Source: Roseinatronobacter thiooxidans (GTDB lineage: Bacteria > Pseudomonadota > Alphaproteobacteria > Rhodobacterales > Rhodobacteraceae). Taken from it: a stretch of DNA of 64,000 nucleotides. Positions 53,764-62,789 of the stretch are shown here, piece after piece (the stretch's first letter is position 1; the number at the start of each line of letters is the position of its first letter). Below the pieces are notes generated by a model. That model had not been told where the DNA came from and did not search any database. It saw only the letters and a program-made list of their open reading frames with translations. The translations under genes were made by a program, and so were the position numbers. The stretch lies in NCBI RefSeq assembly GCF_001870675.1, contig NZ_MEHT01000009.1, positions 310,001 to 374,000 of the forward strand. Direction: 5' to 3'.

Positions 53764-54704
53764 CGGGCACAGCCGCACAAGACAGCCTGCGCTGGGTGTC
53801 CACCTTTCTGGATGCCCATGCCGCCGAACAGGGGTCTGCGCGCAACACGCAACTGGCCTATGCGCGCGATTTGCGCGATTTCGGGGAATGGTGCGCAGGC
53901 CAAGCGCTTGATTTCGCACAAATCACCCGCACAGAAATTGAACGCTATCTGATCCATTGCGATGCACAGGGGCTGGCGCAGGCCACCCGCGCGCGGCGTC
54001 TGGCGTCGATCCGGCAGTTGTTCCGCTTCGCCTATGCCGAAGGCTGGCGCAGCGATGACCCCGCCAGCCGGATTTCCGGCCCCGGCAAGTCGAAAAAACT
54101 GCCCATTACCCTTTCGACAGAAGATGTGAGCGCGCTCTTGCGTGCGGCCCCCCAGACAGGGCGCAGCGCGCGCGACAGGTTGCGCAACGCCTGCCTGTTG
54201 GAATTGCTTTATGCCACGGGCTTGCGCGTGACCGAACTGGTCAGCCTGCCTGTTGCCAGCGCGCGCGGCGACCCGCGCATGATTCTGGTGCGCGGCAAGG
54301 GCGGCAAGGAACGCATGGTGCCCCTGTCAGACCCCGCGCGTGCGGCCCTAAGCGCATGGTTGCAAGACTGGGACGACCACGCCACCGATCTGCGCGCCAA
54401 ACGCCTGCCAGAGCCGCGCTTTCTGTTCCCGTCCAACGGGCGCGACGGGCATCTAAGCCGCGTGGGTTTCTACCTGATCCTGAAAGAGATCGCGCTGAAG
54501 GCAGGGCTGGACCCTTCGCGCATCAGCCCGCATGTGCTGCGCCATGCGTTTGCCACGCATCTGCTGGCGGGCGGGGCCGATCTGCGCGCAATCCAGACAC
54601 TGCTGGGCCATGCCGATGTGTCCACCACAGAAATCTACACACATGTTCTGGAGGAACGCCTCAGGTCGCTGGTGTTGGAGTTTCACCCTTTGGCGCAGAC
54701 ATGA
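53760..54704 (+). CDS. xerD: Site-specific tyrosine recombinase XerD-like
   Basis: This 314-residue recombinase has the full catalytic set: R156 (ATGLRVTEL), K180 (VRGKGGKER), H258 and R261 (SPHVLRHAFATH), H284 (LLGHADVS) and the nucleophile Y293 (TEIYTHV). The N-terminal SAM-like DNA-binding domain covers about residues 10-100. It resolves chromosome dimers at dif, with XerC encoded elsewhere. A genomic-island integrase is a less likely alternative given the core-gene context. ATGA overlap with the preceding gene; the last 44 bases overlap lpxB on the other strand. Confidence 0.9.
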   Translation: MTGTAAQDSLRWVSTFLDAHAAEQGSARNTQLAYARDLRDFGEWCAGQALDFAQITRTEIERYLIHCDAQGLAQATRARRLASIRQLFRFAYAEGWRSDDPASRISGPGKSKKLPITLSTEDVSALLRAAPQTGRSARDRLRNACLLELLYATGLRVTELVSLPVASARGDPRMILVRGKGGKERMVPLSDPARAALSAWLQDWDDHATDLRAKRLPEPRFLFPSNGRDGHLSRVGFYLILKEIALKAGLDPSRISPHVLRHAFATHLLAGGADLRAIQTLLGHADVSTTEIYTHVLEERLRSLVLEFHPLAQT

Positions 54705-55821
54705 ACGCCAGCACCGAACGCGCGGCGCGCAGCCCCGGTGCCTCGCCTCCCTGCCCCAGCCGCGTCATTGTCAGGCGCATTGCCTGACGCTGCGCAGCTT
54801 GGGCCGGTTCACTGTCTATCAGGGTTTTCAGCGCAGGCGCGATCTTGTCCGGGGTGCAATCATGGCCCAGAAATTCCGGCACAGCGCGCGTTTCAGACAC
54901 CAGATTGACCAGTGTCACCGTATCCAGCCGGATCAGGCGCTTTGCCAGAAACCGCGTCAGCGGGTTCACGTCATAGGCAATAATCATCGGCGTGTCATTC
55001 GCCGCCAGTTCCAGCGACACAGTACCCGATGCCGCCAGGGCCACCTCTGCAGCGGCAAAGGCCGCGCGTTTCTCGGCCCTGTCAGTCAGCACATGGGCGG
55101 GCACATTCCAGCGTTCCACGCAGGCGCGCATGGCGTCGGCCTGAGAGGTGACGCTGGGCACCAGCACTTGCATGCCCTGCGGCACTGCCTGCGCCAACGC
55201 AGCACCAAAGCGCGGCGCCAGCCGCGCAATCTCGCCGCCGCGCGAACCGGGCAAGGCCAGCATGATCCGGCCTGAAAACCGCGCGCGCAGGGCCGCGATT
55301 TCCGCATCTGTGGCGCGGGCCTCGGCAACAACCGGATGGCCTACGAAATCGCAACTCATGCCAGCTTTTTGCATATAGGGCGGCTCGAATGGCAGCAGGG
55401 CAAGCACATGATCGACCAGCGGCGCCATGCGCGCCGCGCGCCCCGGACGCCATGCCCAGACCGACGGGGCAACATAATGGACCACCGGCAGGTCTGGCCG
55501 CGCCTGCCGTGCCTTGCGCAGCACACGCAGGCAGAAATCGGGGCTGTCGATGGTGACAACCAGATCGGGCTTTTGCGCCGCAATCGCCGCTGCCGTCTGT
55601 GCAATGCGCTGGCGCAGCAGGCGGATGCGCGGCAACACCTCTGCCAGCCCCATAACCGACAGATCGGACATCGGAAACAGCGAGGTCAGGCCCGCGCCCT
55701 GCATCCCCTCGCCGCCCACACCGTGAAATGTGGTGGCAGGCGCAAGCTGGTGAAGCCCCATCATCAGGGCCGCGCCCAGCTTGTCGCCCGACGGCTCGCC
55801 TGCGATGACAAAAACCTTCAC
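54661..55821 (-). CDS. lpxB: Lipid-A-disaccharide synthase
   Basis: This 386-residue glycosyltransferase joins UDP-2,3-diacylglucosamine and lipid X. It has FVIAGEPSGDKLGAALMMGL at the start, DSPDFCLRVLRKARQA, and the donor-site AASGTVSLELAANDTPMIIA. The start is GTG 55821, whose GTGA overlaps the lpxI stop; the ORF to 55839 would extend into lpxI. The 3' end overlaps xerD by 44 bases. Confidence 0.95.
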   Translation of the reverse strand: MKVFVIAGEPSGDKLGAALMMGLHQLAPATTFHGVGGEGMQGAGLTSLFPMSDLSVMGLAEVLPRIRLLRQRIAQTAAAIAAQKPDLVVTIDSPDFCLRVLRKARQARPDLPVVHYVAPSVWAWRPGRAARMAPLVDHVLALLPFEPPYMQKAGMSCDFVGHPVVAEARATDAEIAALRARFSGRIMLALPGSRGGEIARLAPRFGAALAQAVPQGMQVLVPSVTSQADAMRACVERWNVPAHVLTDRAEKRAAFAAAEVALAASGTVSLELAANDTPMIIAYDVNPLTRFLAKRLIRLDTVTLVNLVSETRAVPEFLGHDCTPDKIAPALKTLIDSEPAQAAQRQAMRLTMTRLGQGGEAPGLRAARSVLAFMSAPKGETPTPAT

Positions 55822-56645
55822 ACGCCCTCTCGCGCCCAAAGGAACAGGCCAAGCGCGTTGGCGCGCGCAACCATCTCGGCGCGGTCAATCAGCAAGACGC
55901 CGCCCGCCTCAAAGGCAATGCCGCGCAGGCCTGCAGCATGGACAGCGTCCAGCGTCTCTGGCCCAAGGGCGGGCAGATCAATACGCCGGTCCTGCGCCGG
56001 TTTGGGGGCCTTGCAGAACACCCCCCCCACTGGCAGCGCCATCCCGCCCGCGCGCAACGCGGCCAGTTGGGCCAGCATCGCATCGGTTCCCGGCAGCGCC
56101 TCTAGCGCCAGACACTGGCCGCGCGCCACCACGCAGCCCTGCCCGACATCGGCAGCCCCCATGAGGCGCAAAATCTCGAACCCGCGCGCGGCATCTTGTT
56201 TGTCGCCACCTTTGGGATGCGCATCACTTAAGACAACAGGTTCAGCAACCAGATCGGCGCAGATATCCTGCGCGCCAACCACCTCGACCCCCCATTCCCC
56301 CATCAGCGCGATCACTTCGCGCAAGGTGCCATCATCGCCGCTATTCATCGCGGCCATGATGCGGGGCAAAAGCTGCATGGTGGCAGGATCGATCAGCGCG
56401 GGGTCAAGACGCGGGCGATGCACCCCACCTGCAAAAACCGCCTGCGTCACACCCATATCCTGCAACTTGTCCAGAAACGGCACCAGCCGTTCCAGCCGAA
56501 AGCGCAGCACGTCATCATGCGCGGCACTCAGGCTTTCAAAGCCTTCCATCTCGGCCAGTACAACCGCGCGCCCCTCGGCCTGCAAGCGGTCTGCCAGCAG
56601 ATGCGGCAGCCGCCCACGGCCAGAGATCAGGGCAATCACGCTCAT
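55818..56645 (-). CDS. lpxI: UDP-2,3-diacylglucosamine hydrolase LpxI (DUF1009)
   Basis: This 275-residue protein matches LpxI, which replaces LpxH in many alphaproteobacteria. Signatures are ALISGRGRLPHLLADRLQAE, the central FAGGVHRPRLDP and the C-terminal LPALGPETLDAVHAAGLRGI. It follows lpxA with an ATGA overlap and is coupled to lpxB by GTGA. Confidence 0.92.
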   Translation of the reverse strand: MSVIALISGRGRLPHLLADRLQAEGRAVVLAEMEGFESLSAAHDDVLRFRLERLVPFLDKLQDMGVTQAVFAGGVHRPRLDPALIDPATMQLLPRIMAAMNSGDDGTLREVIALMGEWGVEVVGAQDICADLVAEPVVLSDAHPKGGDKQDAARGFEILRLMGAADVGQGCVVARGQCLALEALPGTDAMLAQLAALRAGGMALPVGGVFCKAPKPAQDRRIDLPALGPETLDAVHAAGLRGIAFEAGGVLLIDRAEMVARANALGLFLWAREGV

Positions 56646-57436
56646 GTCGGGCGCAGGAAATTGCGCCCTGCCTCGCCCGTGAAAAACCGCGCAACCTGCG
56701 CTACCACCTCGGACTCGGCGTCTTGCATCAATGCCTGCGCCAGATCGCCAAGCGCGCCCTCTTCTGTTGCAAGACGCTTATAGGCCGCGCGCAATGCGGC
56801 AATCTCTTCGCGCGCCATGCCGCGCCGTTTCAGCCCGATCAGGTTCAGACCATGCAGCACGCCATCCGGGCCCGAGACAAGGCCAAAGGGCATCACATCA
56901 TGGGTCACGCGTGTCAGCGCGCCAATCATCGCCCCCTCGCCCACGCGAATGAACTGGTGCAACCCCGCAGAGGCACCCACGATCACCCGATCCTCGATCG
57001 TGACATGGCCTGCAACGCCTGCGTAATTGGCCAGAATCACGCCATTGCCCACCTGCGCGTCATGGCCCACATGCGCGCCTGCCATAACCAGACAGCCATC
57101 GCCCACCCGCGTCACACCGCCACCGTGTTCCGTGCCCAGATGCAAGGTCGCATTCTCTCGGATGCGACAATTTTTGCCCACGCTCAACCGCGTGCGTTCA
57201 CCGGCATATTTCAGGTCTTGCGGCACCTCGCCCACAGAGGCGAAGGAGAACACGATGGTTCCCGCGCCAATCTCGGTCCAGCCGGTGACCAGCGCGTGGG
57301 GTTTGATCGTGACATTCTCGGCCAAGACAACCTCGGGGCCGATAATGGCGAAGGGGCCAACCGTACAGCCCGCGCCAATGGTCGCGCCCTGCTCGACCAC
57401 GGCCATGGGGTGAATGACGGCGCTTGGGTCAATCAT
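56642..57436 (-). CDS. lpxA: Acyl-ACP--UDP-N-acetylglucosamine acyltransferase
   Basis: This 264-residue left-handed beta-helix enzyme starts lipid A synthesis. Hexapeptide repeats run from IHPMAVVEQGATIGAGCTVG to a C-terminal helical segment; the catalytic histidine is in AGAHVGHDAQVGN. Start ATG 57436 is chosen; a TTG at 57442 would overlap fabZ. It lies two bases after the fabZ stop and overlaps lpxI by four. Confidence 0.95.
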   Translation of the reverse strand: MIDPSAVIHPMAVVEQGATIGAGCTVGPFAIIGPEVVLAENVTIKPHALVTGWTEIGAGTIVFSFASVGEVPQDLKYAGERTRLSVGKNCRIRENATLHLGTEHGGGVTRVGDGCLVMAGAHVGHDAQVGNGVILANYAGVAGHVTIEDRVIVGASAGLHQFIRVGEGAMIGALTRVTHDVMPFGLVSGPDGVLHGLNLIGLKRRGMAREEIAALRAAYKRLATEEGALGDLAQALMQDAESEVVAQVARFFTGEAGRNFLRPT

Positions 57437-57438
57437 GA

Positions 57439-57906
57439 TCAACTCACTTGTGTGCTGGCGTCTATCATCGCGGCGAATTCCGCCTCGGCGGCGATCTGGC
57501 CATCGACCTTGGCGACGCCTTCAAACTTCCAGATCCGTGTGGACCCGCGTTTGACAGTGACATGCAATTCCAGCACATCGCCCGGAACCACCTTGCGGCG
57601 GAACTTGGCCTTGTCGATGGACATGAAATAGACCAGCGGCGCGCGCTCTCCAAAACCCACTGACAGGCCCACCAGAACCGCTGCCGTTTGCGCCATTGCT
57701 TCCACAATCGTCACGCCCGGCATGATTGGGGCACCCGGAAAATGGCCCTGAAAATGCGGCTCGTTGAAGGTGACATTCTTGATCCCCACCGCAGATTCGC
57801 GGGCAACCACATCGCGCACCTTGTCCACCAGCAGGAACGGGTAGCGGTGCGGGATGATCTTCATGATCGTGGCCAGATCGGCCTCGGTCTGGACAGGGTT
57901 GGTCAT
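57439..57906 (-). CDS. fabZ: 3-hydroxyacyl-ACP dehydratase FabZ
   Basis: This 155-residue hotdog-fold enzyme carries [16 protein letters not shown] and the catalytic histidine region [18 protein letters not shown] with the glutamate in [16 protein letters not shown] precedes ATG 57906. It forms the fabZ-lpxA-lpxI-lpxB run. Confidence 0.96.
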   Translation of the reverse strand: MTNPVQTEADLATIMKIIPHRYPFLLVDKVRDVVARESAVGIKNVTFNEPHFQGHFPGAPIMPGVTIVEAMAQTAAVLVGLSVGFGERAPLVYFMSIDKAKFRRKVVPGDVLELHVTVKRGSTRIWKFEGVAKVDGQIAAEAEFAAMIDASTQVS

Positions 57907-58036
57907 CGGGTTCCTTTCGAGCCTCTGACGCTAAGCCGCGCCATATTTTCACGTCACATGCGGCAGCAAGCCGGTTGCGCCTTCGCCGATGCTCTAGCAA
58001 CTGCGCTATAGGCTGGCAAGCATCGCGTCCTGCCGC

Positions 58037-58645
58037 TTAGGGCAGATTGATTGGGAAAGGTGGCGGCCCGCCATCGCCAATAGACTCGTCCAAAGCCGCA
58101 ATGGCCGCTTCGGTTATATCCATTCCCGGCACACCAATGATGACCGCGCGCGCATCGATCAGAACCTGACCGCCGACAGAATCCAGAACCTCTTGCAGCA
58201 CATCTGCTGTGCCGCCGAAAAACCGCCTGCGCTCTGATTCCTCGAACTGGACAAGGCGCTGGCGCTTTTCGGCCTGTGTCCGGCGGACGGTTTCGGCCTG
58301 CATATCGAACGCATTTGCCGCGGCGCGAAAGGCCTCAACCGTCATGTCGGCGCGCAATTCCGTCAATTCGTTTTCGCGTGTCGTCAGTTCTTCCAGCAGT
58401 TGGTCATTCTCTGCTTCCAGCGCACGAGAGGCCGCCTCGATCTCTTGGGCGACTCTTTGCCCGAATAACGACTCTCGGAACAAGCGTTCGTCGTCAATGG
58501 TGCGCAAGGCCAGATCAGCCCCTTGCCTTGCCCCCGTGACCGCCTGGCCCAAGGAAAAGCCAAGCGGTTGTTGCGCCTGCGCTGGAGGGCACACCAGTGC
58601 CCCCACCGCCAGAATGCACACCGCAAAAACTGCGGCCCGAAACAT
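58037..58645 (-). CDS. skp: OmpH/Skp-family periplasmic chaperone
   Basis: This 202-residue protein has a signal peptide ending PPAQAQ and a long helical, charged middle (QEIEAASRALEAENDQLLEE) with heptads, as in Skp prefoldin-like tentacles. The C-terminal VLIDARAVIIGVPGMDIT strand pair closes the trimer. It would protect unfolded outer-membrane proteins on their way to BamA. TGATG overlap with bamA shows coupling. Confidence 0.85.
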   Translation of the reverse strand: MFRAAVFAVCILAVGALVCPPAQAQQPLGFSLGQAVTGARQGADLALRTIDDERLFRESLFGQRVAQEIEAASRALEAENDQLLEELTTRENELTELRADMTVEAFRAAANAFDMQAETVRRTQAEKRQRLVQFEESERRRFFGGTADVLQEVLDSVGGQVLIDARAVIIGVPGMDITEAAIAALDESIGDGGPPPFPINLP

Positions 58646-61005
58646 CAGAATTGCGACACGATCGAGAAGTCGAAATTCTGCGCGCGGTCGCGTTCAAGCT
58701 TGCGAACCGGACGCGAGAAGTCGAAGCGCAGGGGGCCAAGTGGGCTTTCCCAGAACAACGAGACGCCAAGGGCTGCGCGGATATGCATTTTGTTATAGTC
58801 GGTGCCGTCATCGACCATCCCAGGTGCGGCCAAACCGCCGACATTATCCACCCCCCAGACCGAGCCGACATCGGCAAAGATGCCGCCGCTTAGCCCGTAT
58901 TCTTCGGGCGTGCCCAGCGGAAACTGTGCTTCAACCTGCACTGAGAAATAACGGTTGCCACCGAGCACGTCATCATTTGTTGCCGCGAAATCCCGTGGCC
59001 CGGACTCACCGGGCGCGAAGCCGCGCATCACATTTGCCAGCTGATACCGTTCGCGGTTGCGCGACTGGCCATTCACCATGTGCAACAAGCCAACGCGCGC
59101 ATCGGCACGCAAGGTGACATCTTCGTTAAAGATCGACATCTCGTAGCCCGCGCGCCCTTCTGTTTTCACAAAACGGCGGCTTTGGTTGCCAAGGCCGAAA
59201 TCCTGACTGACCGAGAAGATGGAGCCGCGCGTGGGATCAATGCCAACACGGCGCGTGTCGAATGTGTAGGTGTAGCCAAGCGTCCCCGTCACAGCCGTGC
59301 TGCCCACATCATCCCGCAGCCGCGCTGAACCATCTGTCGCCAGCCCCGTCAGCCTGTCTGCGACCAGCCCCTGCCGCAGCTGTAGCCGCGCAAATTCGCT
59401 GACCGGAAAGCCGATCGAGTTGTTCAAAAACGCTTCGCGCGTGTCGAAGTTGGAAAAGAAGGAACTGGTTTCACGGTAGCCCACACCAAGCGAATACCGC
59501 AAGTCACGCCCGAACATGGCCGGTTCTGCAAATTGCAACGAGATGTCGCGCGACCCTTTGACCGTGTTAAAGCTGACCGACACTTGCTGGCCACGGCCCA
59601 GAAAGTTCTGCTCGGCAAAGGAAATCCCGAAGCCGACGCCCTGCGCGCGGCCATAGCTGACCGAGAAGCCCAGCGAGCCTGTTGTGGTTTCCTCTACCTC
59701 GACATCCACGATTGCCTGATCCGGCGCACTGCCCTGCCGTGTATCGACAGCAACATCTGCGAAATATCCCAAAGCGCGGATACGCTCTGCCGCTTCACGA
59801 ATTTCGCGCGGGTTCAGCGGGTCACCTTCGGCCGAGGTGAACTGGCGGCGCACAACGCGGTCCAGCGTTGTGGTGTTGCCCTGAATGTCGATCCGCTCCA
59901 CGAAAACACGCTCGCCCCGCACAATGGCGAATTCCACATCGATGGTCTGGTCGCGGTTGTTGCGGGTAAAGCGCGGCTCTGCGCGGATAAAGCGCAAACC
60001 GCGCTGTTCGGCCAAACGCTCGATCCGGGCGATATTCTGGTCCAGCACTGTGGGCGAGAAGATCGTGCCGGGGCGCAGGCGCAATTCGCGCTCATACTCC
60101 GCAGCATCTACACCTTCGACCTGACTGATAACCGAGATATTGCCAAAACGGTATTGCAACCCTTCACGGATATTGAAGGTCAGGAAAAAGCCGTCCCGTT
60201 CGCGCGCGAGTTCGGAGGTGACTGACAGAATTTCAAAATCGACATAGCCGCGCGAGAGGTAGAAATCCGACAGCAACTGCCGGTCCAGCCCGATGCGTTC
60301 TGCCACGAATGTGTCGCGCTGCACCAGCCAACGGAAAGCCCCCGCCTGTTTGGTGTTCAGCACCTGACGCAAGCGGTAGCTGGAAAAGGCGCGGTTGCCG
60401 ACAAAGGACAGCCGCTCGATCTCGACGACATTGCCTTCGCGGATTTCAAAGGCCAGATCGACACGGTTATTGCCGCGTGGGATGATGCGCGGTGTGATTT
60501 CCGCCGCGCTGCGCCCCCGCTGCGCATAAATTTCAGCAATCGCGCGCGCATCGGCTTCTACAGTAGACGGCGACAAAACCCGGCCAGAGCGGGTTTGCAC
60601 CGCACCACTGAGCACGTCATCATCAATGCGGCGGTTGCCCTCGAAATTGACAATGCCAATGGTCGGGTATTCACTGACGCGGATCAGCAAGGTGTTGCCC
60701 TGCGGCACGAATTCCACAGTTTCAAACAGGCCCGAGGCAGCAATATTGCCATAAGCCGCATTCAACTGCCCCGCTGTGACAGATGCGCCGCGGTTAAAAC
60801 CGGCAAGCCCGAACAGCGTGGAATCATCCACCCGAATGTTGCCTTCAATGGCGATGGCGTTGAAACGATAGGTTTGCGCGCTTGCAGGTGTAACAATTGC
60901 TGCGCTTGTTACTGAAAACAAACAAAAAACCACCGTGGAAAAGACGTGCAGGCCATGTGCCCCACCGCCTTTGCGCGATGGCAGCGTGGTGTGAATTTCG
61001 CGCAT
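58645..61005 (-). CDS. bamA: BamA outer-membrane assembly factor
   Basis: This 786-residue protein has a signal peptide ending ASAQT, five POTRA domains (about 45-430, for example VRVDDSTLFGLAGFNRG) and a 16-strand barrel ending in phenylalanine (FDFSIVSQF), the beta-signal. VRGF-type motif VMRGFAPGESG lies in the loop-6 region of the barrel. It is the core of the BAM complex, with BamE encoded in this window. No other BAM subunit lies adjacent. The signal for its own translation is unremarkable. Confidence 0.96.
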   Translation of the reverse strand: MREIHTTLPSRKGGGAHGLHVFSTVVFCLFSVTSAAIVTPASAQTYRFNAIAIEGNIRVDDSTLFGLAGFNRGASVTAGQLNAAYGNIAASGLFETVEFVPQGNTLLIRVSEYPTIGIVNFEGNRRIDDDVLSGAVQTRSGRVLSPSTVEADARAIAEIYAQRGRSAAEITPRIIPRGNNRVDLAFEIREGNVVEIERLSFVGNRAFSSYRLRQVLNTKQAGAFRWLVQRDTFVAERIGLDRQLLSDFYLSRGYVDFEILSVTSELARERDGFFLTFNIREGLQYRFGNISVISQVEGVDAAEYERELRLRPGTIFSPTVLDQNIARIERLAEQRGLRFIRAEPRFTRNNRDQTIDVEFAIVRGERVFVERIDIQGNTTTLDRVVRRQFTSAEGDPLNPREIREAAERIRALGYFADVAVDTRQGSAPDQAIVDVEVEETTTGSLGFSVSYGRAQGVGFGISFAEQNFLGRGQQVSVSFNTVKGSRDISLQFAEPAMFGRDLRYSLGVGYRETSSFFSNFDTREAFLNNSIGFPVSEFARLQLRQGLVADRLTGLATDGSARLRDDVGSTAVTGTLGYTYTFDTRRVGIDPTRGSIFSVSQDFGLGNQSRRFVKTEGRAGYEMSIFNEDVTLRADARVGLLHMVNGQSRNRERYQLANVMRGFAPGESGPRDFAATNDDVLGGNRYFSVQVEAQFPLGTPEEYGLSGGIFADVGSVWGVDNVGGLAAPGMVDDGTDYNKMHIRAALGVSLFWESPLGPLRFDFSRPVRKLERDRAQNFDFSIVSQF

Positions 61006-61171
61006 ATCGGGCCTCGTTTTACCGCTTTTTTATGTTTTAGTGACTATCGGGTAAGCCGCGCCTTGTCAAAGCAATCGCGCCGCTTTGCCAACACCTTCAC
61101 TGCGGTGTTGCTGTTAAAACCCGAAACAGGCGCATGCGCGGCGCCTGAGAAACATCTCAATACAGGGGACA

Positions 61172-61190
61172 AAGGCCAGCGCTTGGCCTT
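61172..61190 (-). terminator. Hairpin just after the microprotein gene
   Basis: AAGGCCA (61172-61178) pairs with TGGCCTT (61184-61190) on both strands, starting two bases past the microprotein stop (61192-61194). In the minus direction a short T-rich tract follows. It separates the microprotein transcript from bamA or attenuates it. Confidence 0.5.
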
Positions 61191-61191
61191 A

Positions 61192-61347
61192 TCAGGGCAG
61201 ATGGCTTGGCGCATGCCCAAGCAGCACCGCAAGCGCACTGGCACTTGCAAGCCCCAACAAAATCAACCCGATAACAAGAACCAAGCTGACCACTTTCAGC
61301 CAGATCAGGCGGACATTCTGAATTTCTGCATCAAGATAGGCCATCAT
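61192..61347 (-). CDS. 51-residue single-pass membrane microprotein between rseP and bamA
   Basis: The protein starts MMAYLDAEIQNVRLIWLKVV, has one hydrophobic helix (VSLVLVIGLILLGLASASAL) and a short tail ending HAPSHLP. AAGGAG lies four bases before ATG 61347 and seven before ATG 61344, so a strong start is present. It is too short for a usual ORF listing. It runs in the same direction as rseP and bamA and lies 77 bp downstream of the rseP stop. I recognise no family. Coding is inferred from the ribosome site, the amphipathic start and the clean helix. Confidence 0.6.
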   Translation of the reverse strand: MMAYLDAEIQNVRLIWLKVVSLVLVIGLILLGLASASALAVLLGHAPSHLP

Positions 61348-61424
61348 ACGCTCCTTTCCGCATATTTCGCCGGAAAATCCGGCAAAATCTGGGCAATTTA
61401 TGGGCGCAATCGTGGCGAATCTGT

Positions 61425-62759
61425 CTAACAGGTCAGATCATTGAACAAGGCAAAGGCAAACAAGGTCAGCACCAGCGTCAAGCCAATCGTAATCAGAATT
61501 TGCATGGCTTTGTCACCCGCGGGCCGGCGCATGATCGCCTCATAGGCATGGAACACAAGATGGCCGCCATCCAATGGGGGTATGGGAAACAGGTTCAACA
61601 GGCCAATGGCAACCGACAACACCGCAATAAACCACACAAATTCCAGCAGCCCGTCATTGGCCATTGAAGCAGATGCTTCGGCAATGCCGATGGGGCTGGA
61701 CAGGTTGCAGGTGCTGATCTGGCCGACGACCATGTAATACAGCCCCTCCAGCGACGTGCGGATGACGCGCCAGATCTGGTCGGCGGCGATGCCCGATGCC
61801 TCTAGCACGCCGGGTGTACGGGTGCCGTATTCAAACACCGCGCCAGACGACAGGCCGATCAGATAGCGCGTCTCGAACCCGCCGCTGGCAAGGGGCAAAT
61901 CGGTGCTGCGCGGCACCATCGTCAACTCCAGATCGCGCCCGTCGCGCCAGACCCGCAGTTCCAGCGCATTGCCGCCCGATGCGGCAACCATGTCGCGCAA
62001 TTCCCCGAATGTCGCAATTTCGACGCCGTTGATGGCGGTGATCACATCGCCCGTCTGCATCTGCGCATCGCGTGCGGCAGATTTCATCTGTACATTGCCA
62101 GCAAGGGGCGGCTGCGGGTGGGGGCCGGTCACATCGATCACGCGCCCCGCACGCTCGACAGTGTAGCGCAACACCGATTGGGCGGGCAGTGCTTCGGCAG
62201 ATTGCAGGAAATCCGCCAGCGTTTCCGTCTCGACCCCTTCTACCGCAAGAATACGGTCGCCCGCCGCCAGCTCAAAGGGTTGCGCTGGCAGGGCAGTGAT
62301 TTCCCCCACCACAGGTTCGTCCACCGCGACGCCCTGATACATGATCACCGAGGCAAACACGAAAAAGGCGAAGATGAAGTTGAAGATTGGCCCCGCCGCG
62401 ACCGTAATCGCCCGCGCCCAGAGGGGGGCGCCATGCATGGTGCGGCGGCGCTGCGCGGCGTCCATCTGCGCGATCCCATCGCCGTCTTTGCCCGATACCG
62501 CACTGGAATCGCCCGCAAATTTGACATAGCCGCCCAAGGGGAAAGCCGCAATCTGCCAGACCGTGCCGCGCTTGTCGGTGCCTTTGGCCAGAACAGGCCC
62601 GAAACCTATGGAAAACACATCCGCATGGATGCCCGACCAGCGCCCGACAATGTAATGGCCATATTCATGCACGGCCACGATGATCGACAACACAACAACA
62701 AAAGCGGCGATTGTGTAAAAGAAATTCCCGAAACTTGGCAGCAGCCCGATCAGATCCAA
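61425..62759 (-). CDS. rseP: RIP metalloprotease RseP
   Basis: This 444-residue site-2 protease has the zinc site HEYGH (H31, E32, H35) in the first membrane helix, two PDZ-like domains (about 135-305) and the final-helix motif NLFPIPPLDGGHL. It cleaves membrane-bound anti-sigma factors, so envelope stress signalling is its likely role. The start is TTG 62759 with AAGGGGA upstream; no ATG lies near. It lies 30 bp after dxr. Confidence 0.94.
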   Translation of the reverse strand: MDLIGLLPSFGNFFYTIAAFVVVLSIIVAVHEYGHYIVGRWSGIHADVFSIGFGPVLAKGTDKRGTVWQIAAFPLGGYVKFAGDSSAVSGKDGDGIAQMDAAQRRRTMHGAPLWARAITVAAGPIFNFIFAFFVFASVIMYQGVAVDEPVVGEITALPAQPFELAAGDRILAVEGVETETLADFLQSAEALPAQSVLRYTVERAGRVIDVTGPHPQPPLAGNVQMKSAARDAQMQTGDVITAINGVEIATFGELRDMVAASGGNALELRVWRDGRDLELTMVPRSTDLPLASGGFETRYLIGLSSGAVFEYGTRTPGVLEASGIAADQIWRVIRTSLEGLYYMVVGQISTCNLSSPIGIAEASASMANDGLLEFVWFIAVLSVAIGLLNLFPIPPLDGGHLVFHAYEAIMRRPAGDKAMQILITIGLTLVLTLFAFALFNDLTC

Positions 62760-62789
62760 ACTTTATCCCCTTATGTGTTGCGCATCAGA

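Noticed and set aside
53760-54704. Tyrosine recombinase as a mobile-element integrase
   Set aside because: It sits in a core-gene cluster, is coupled to its neighbour, and matches XerD length and motifs; no attachment repeats were seen.
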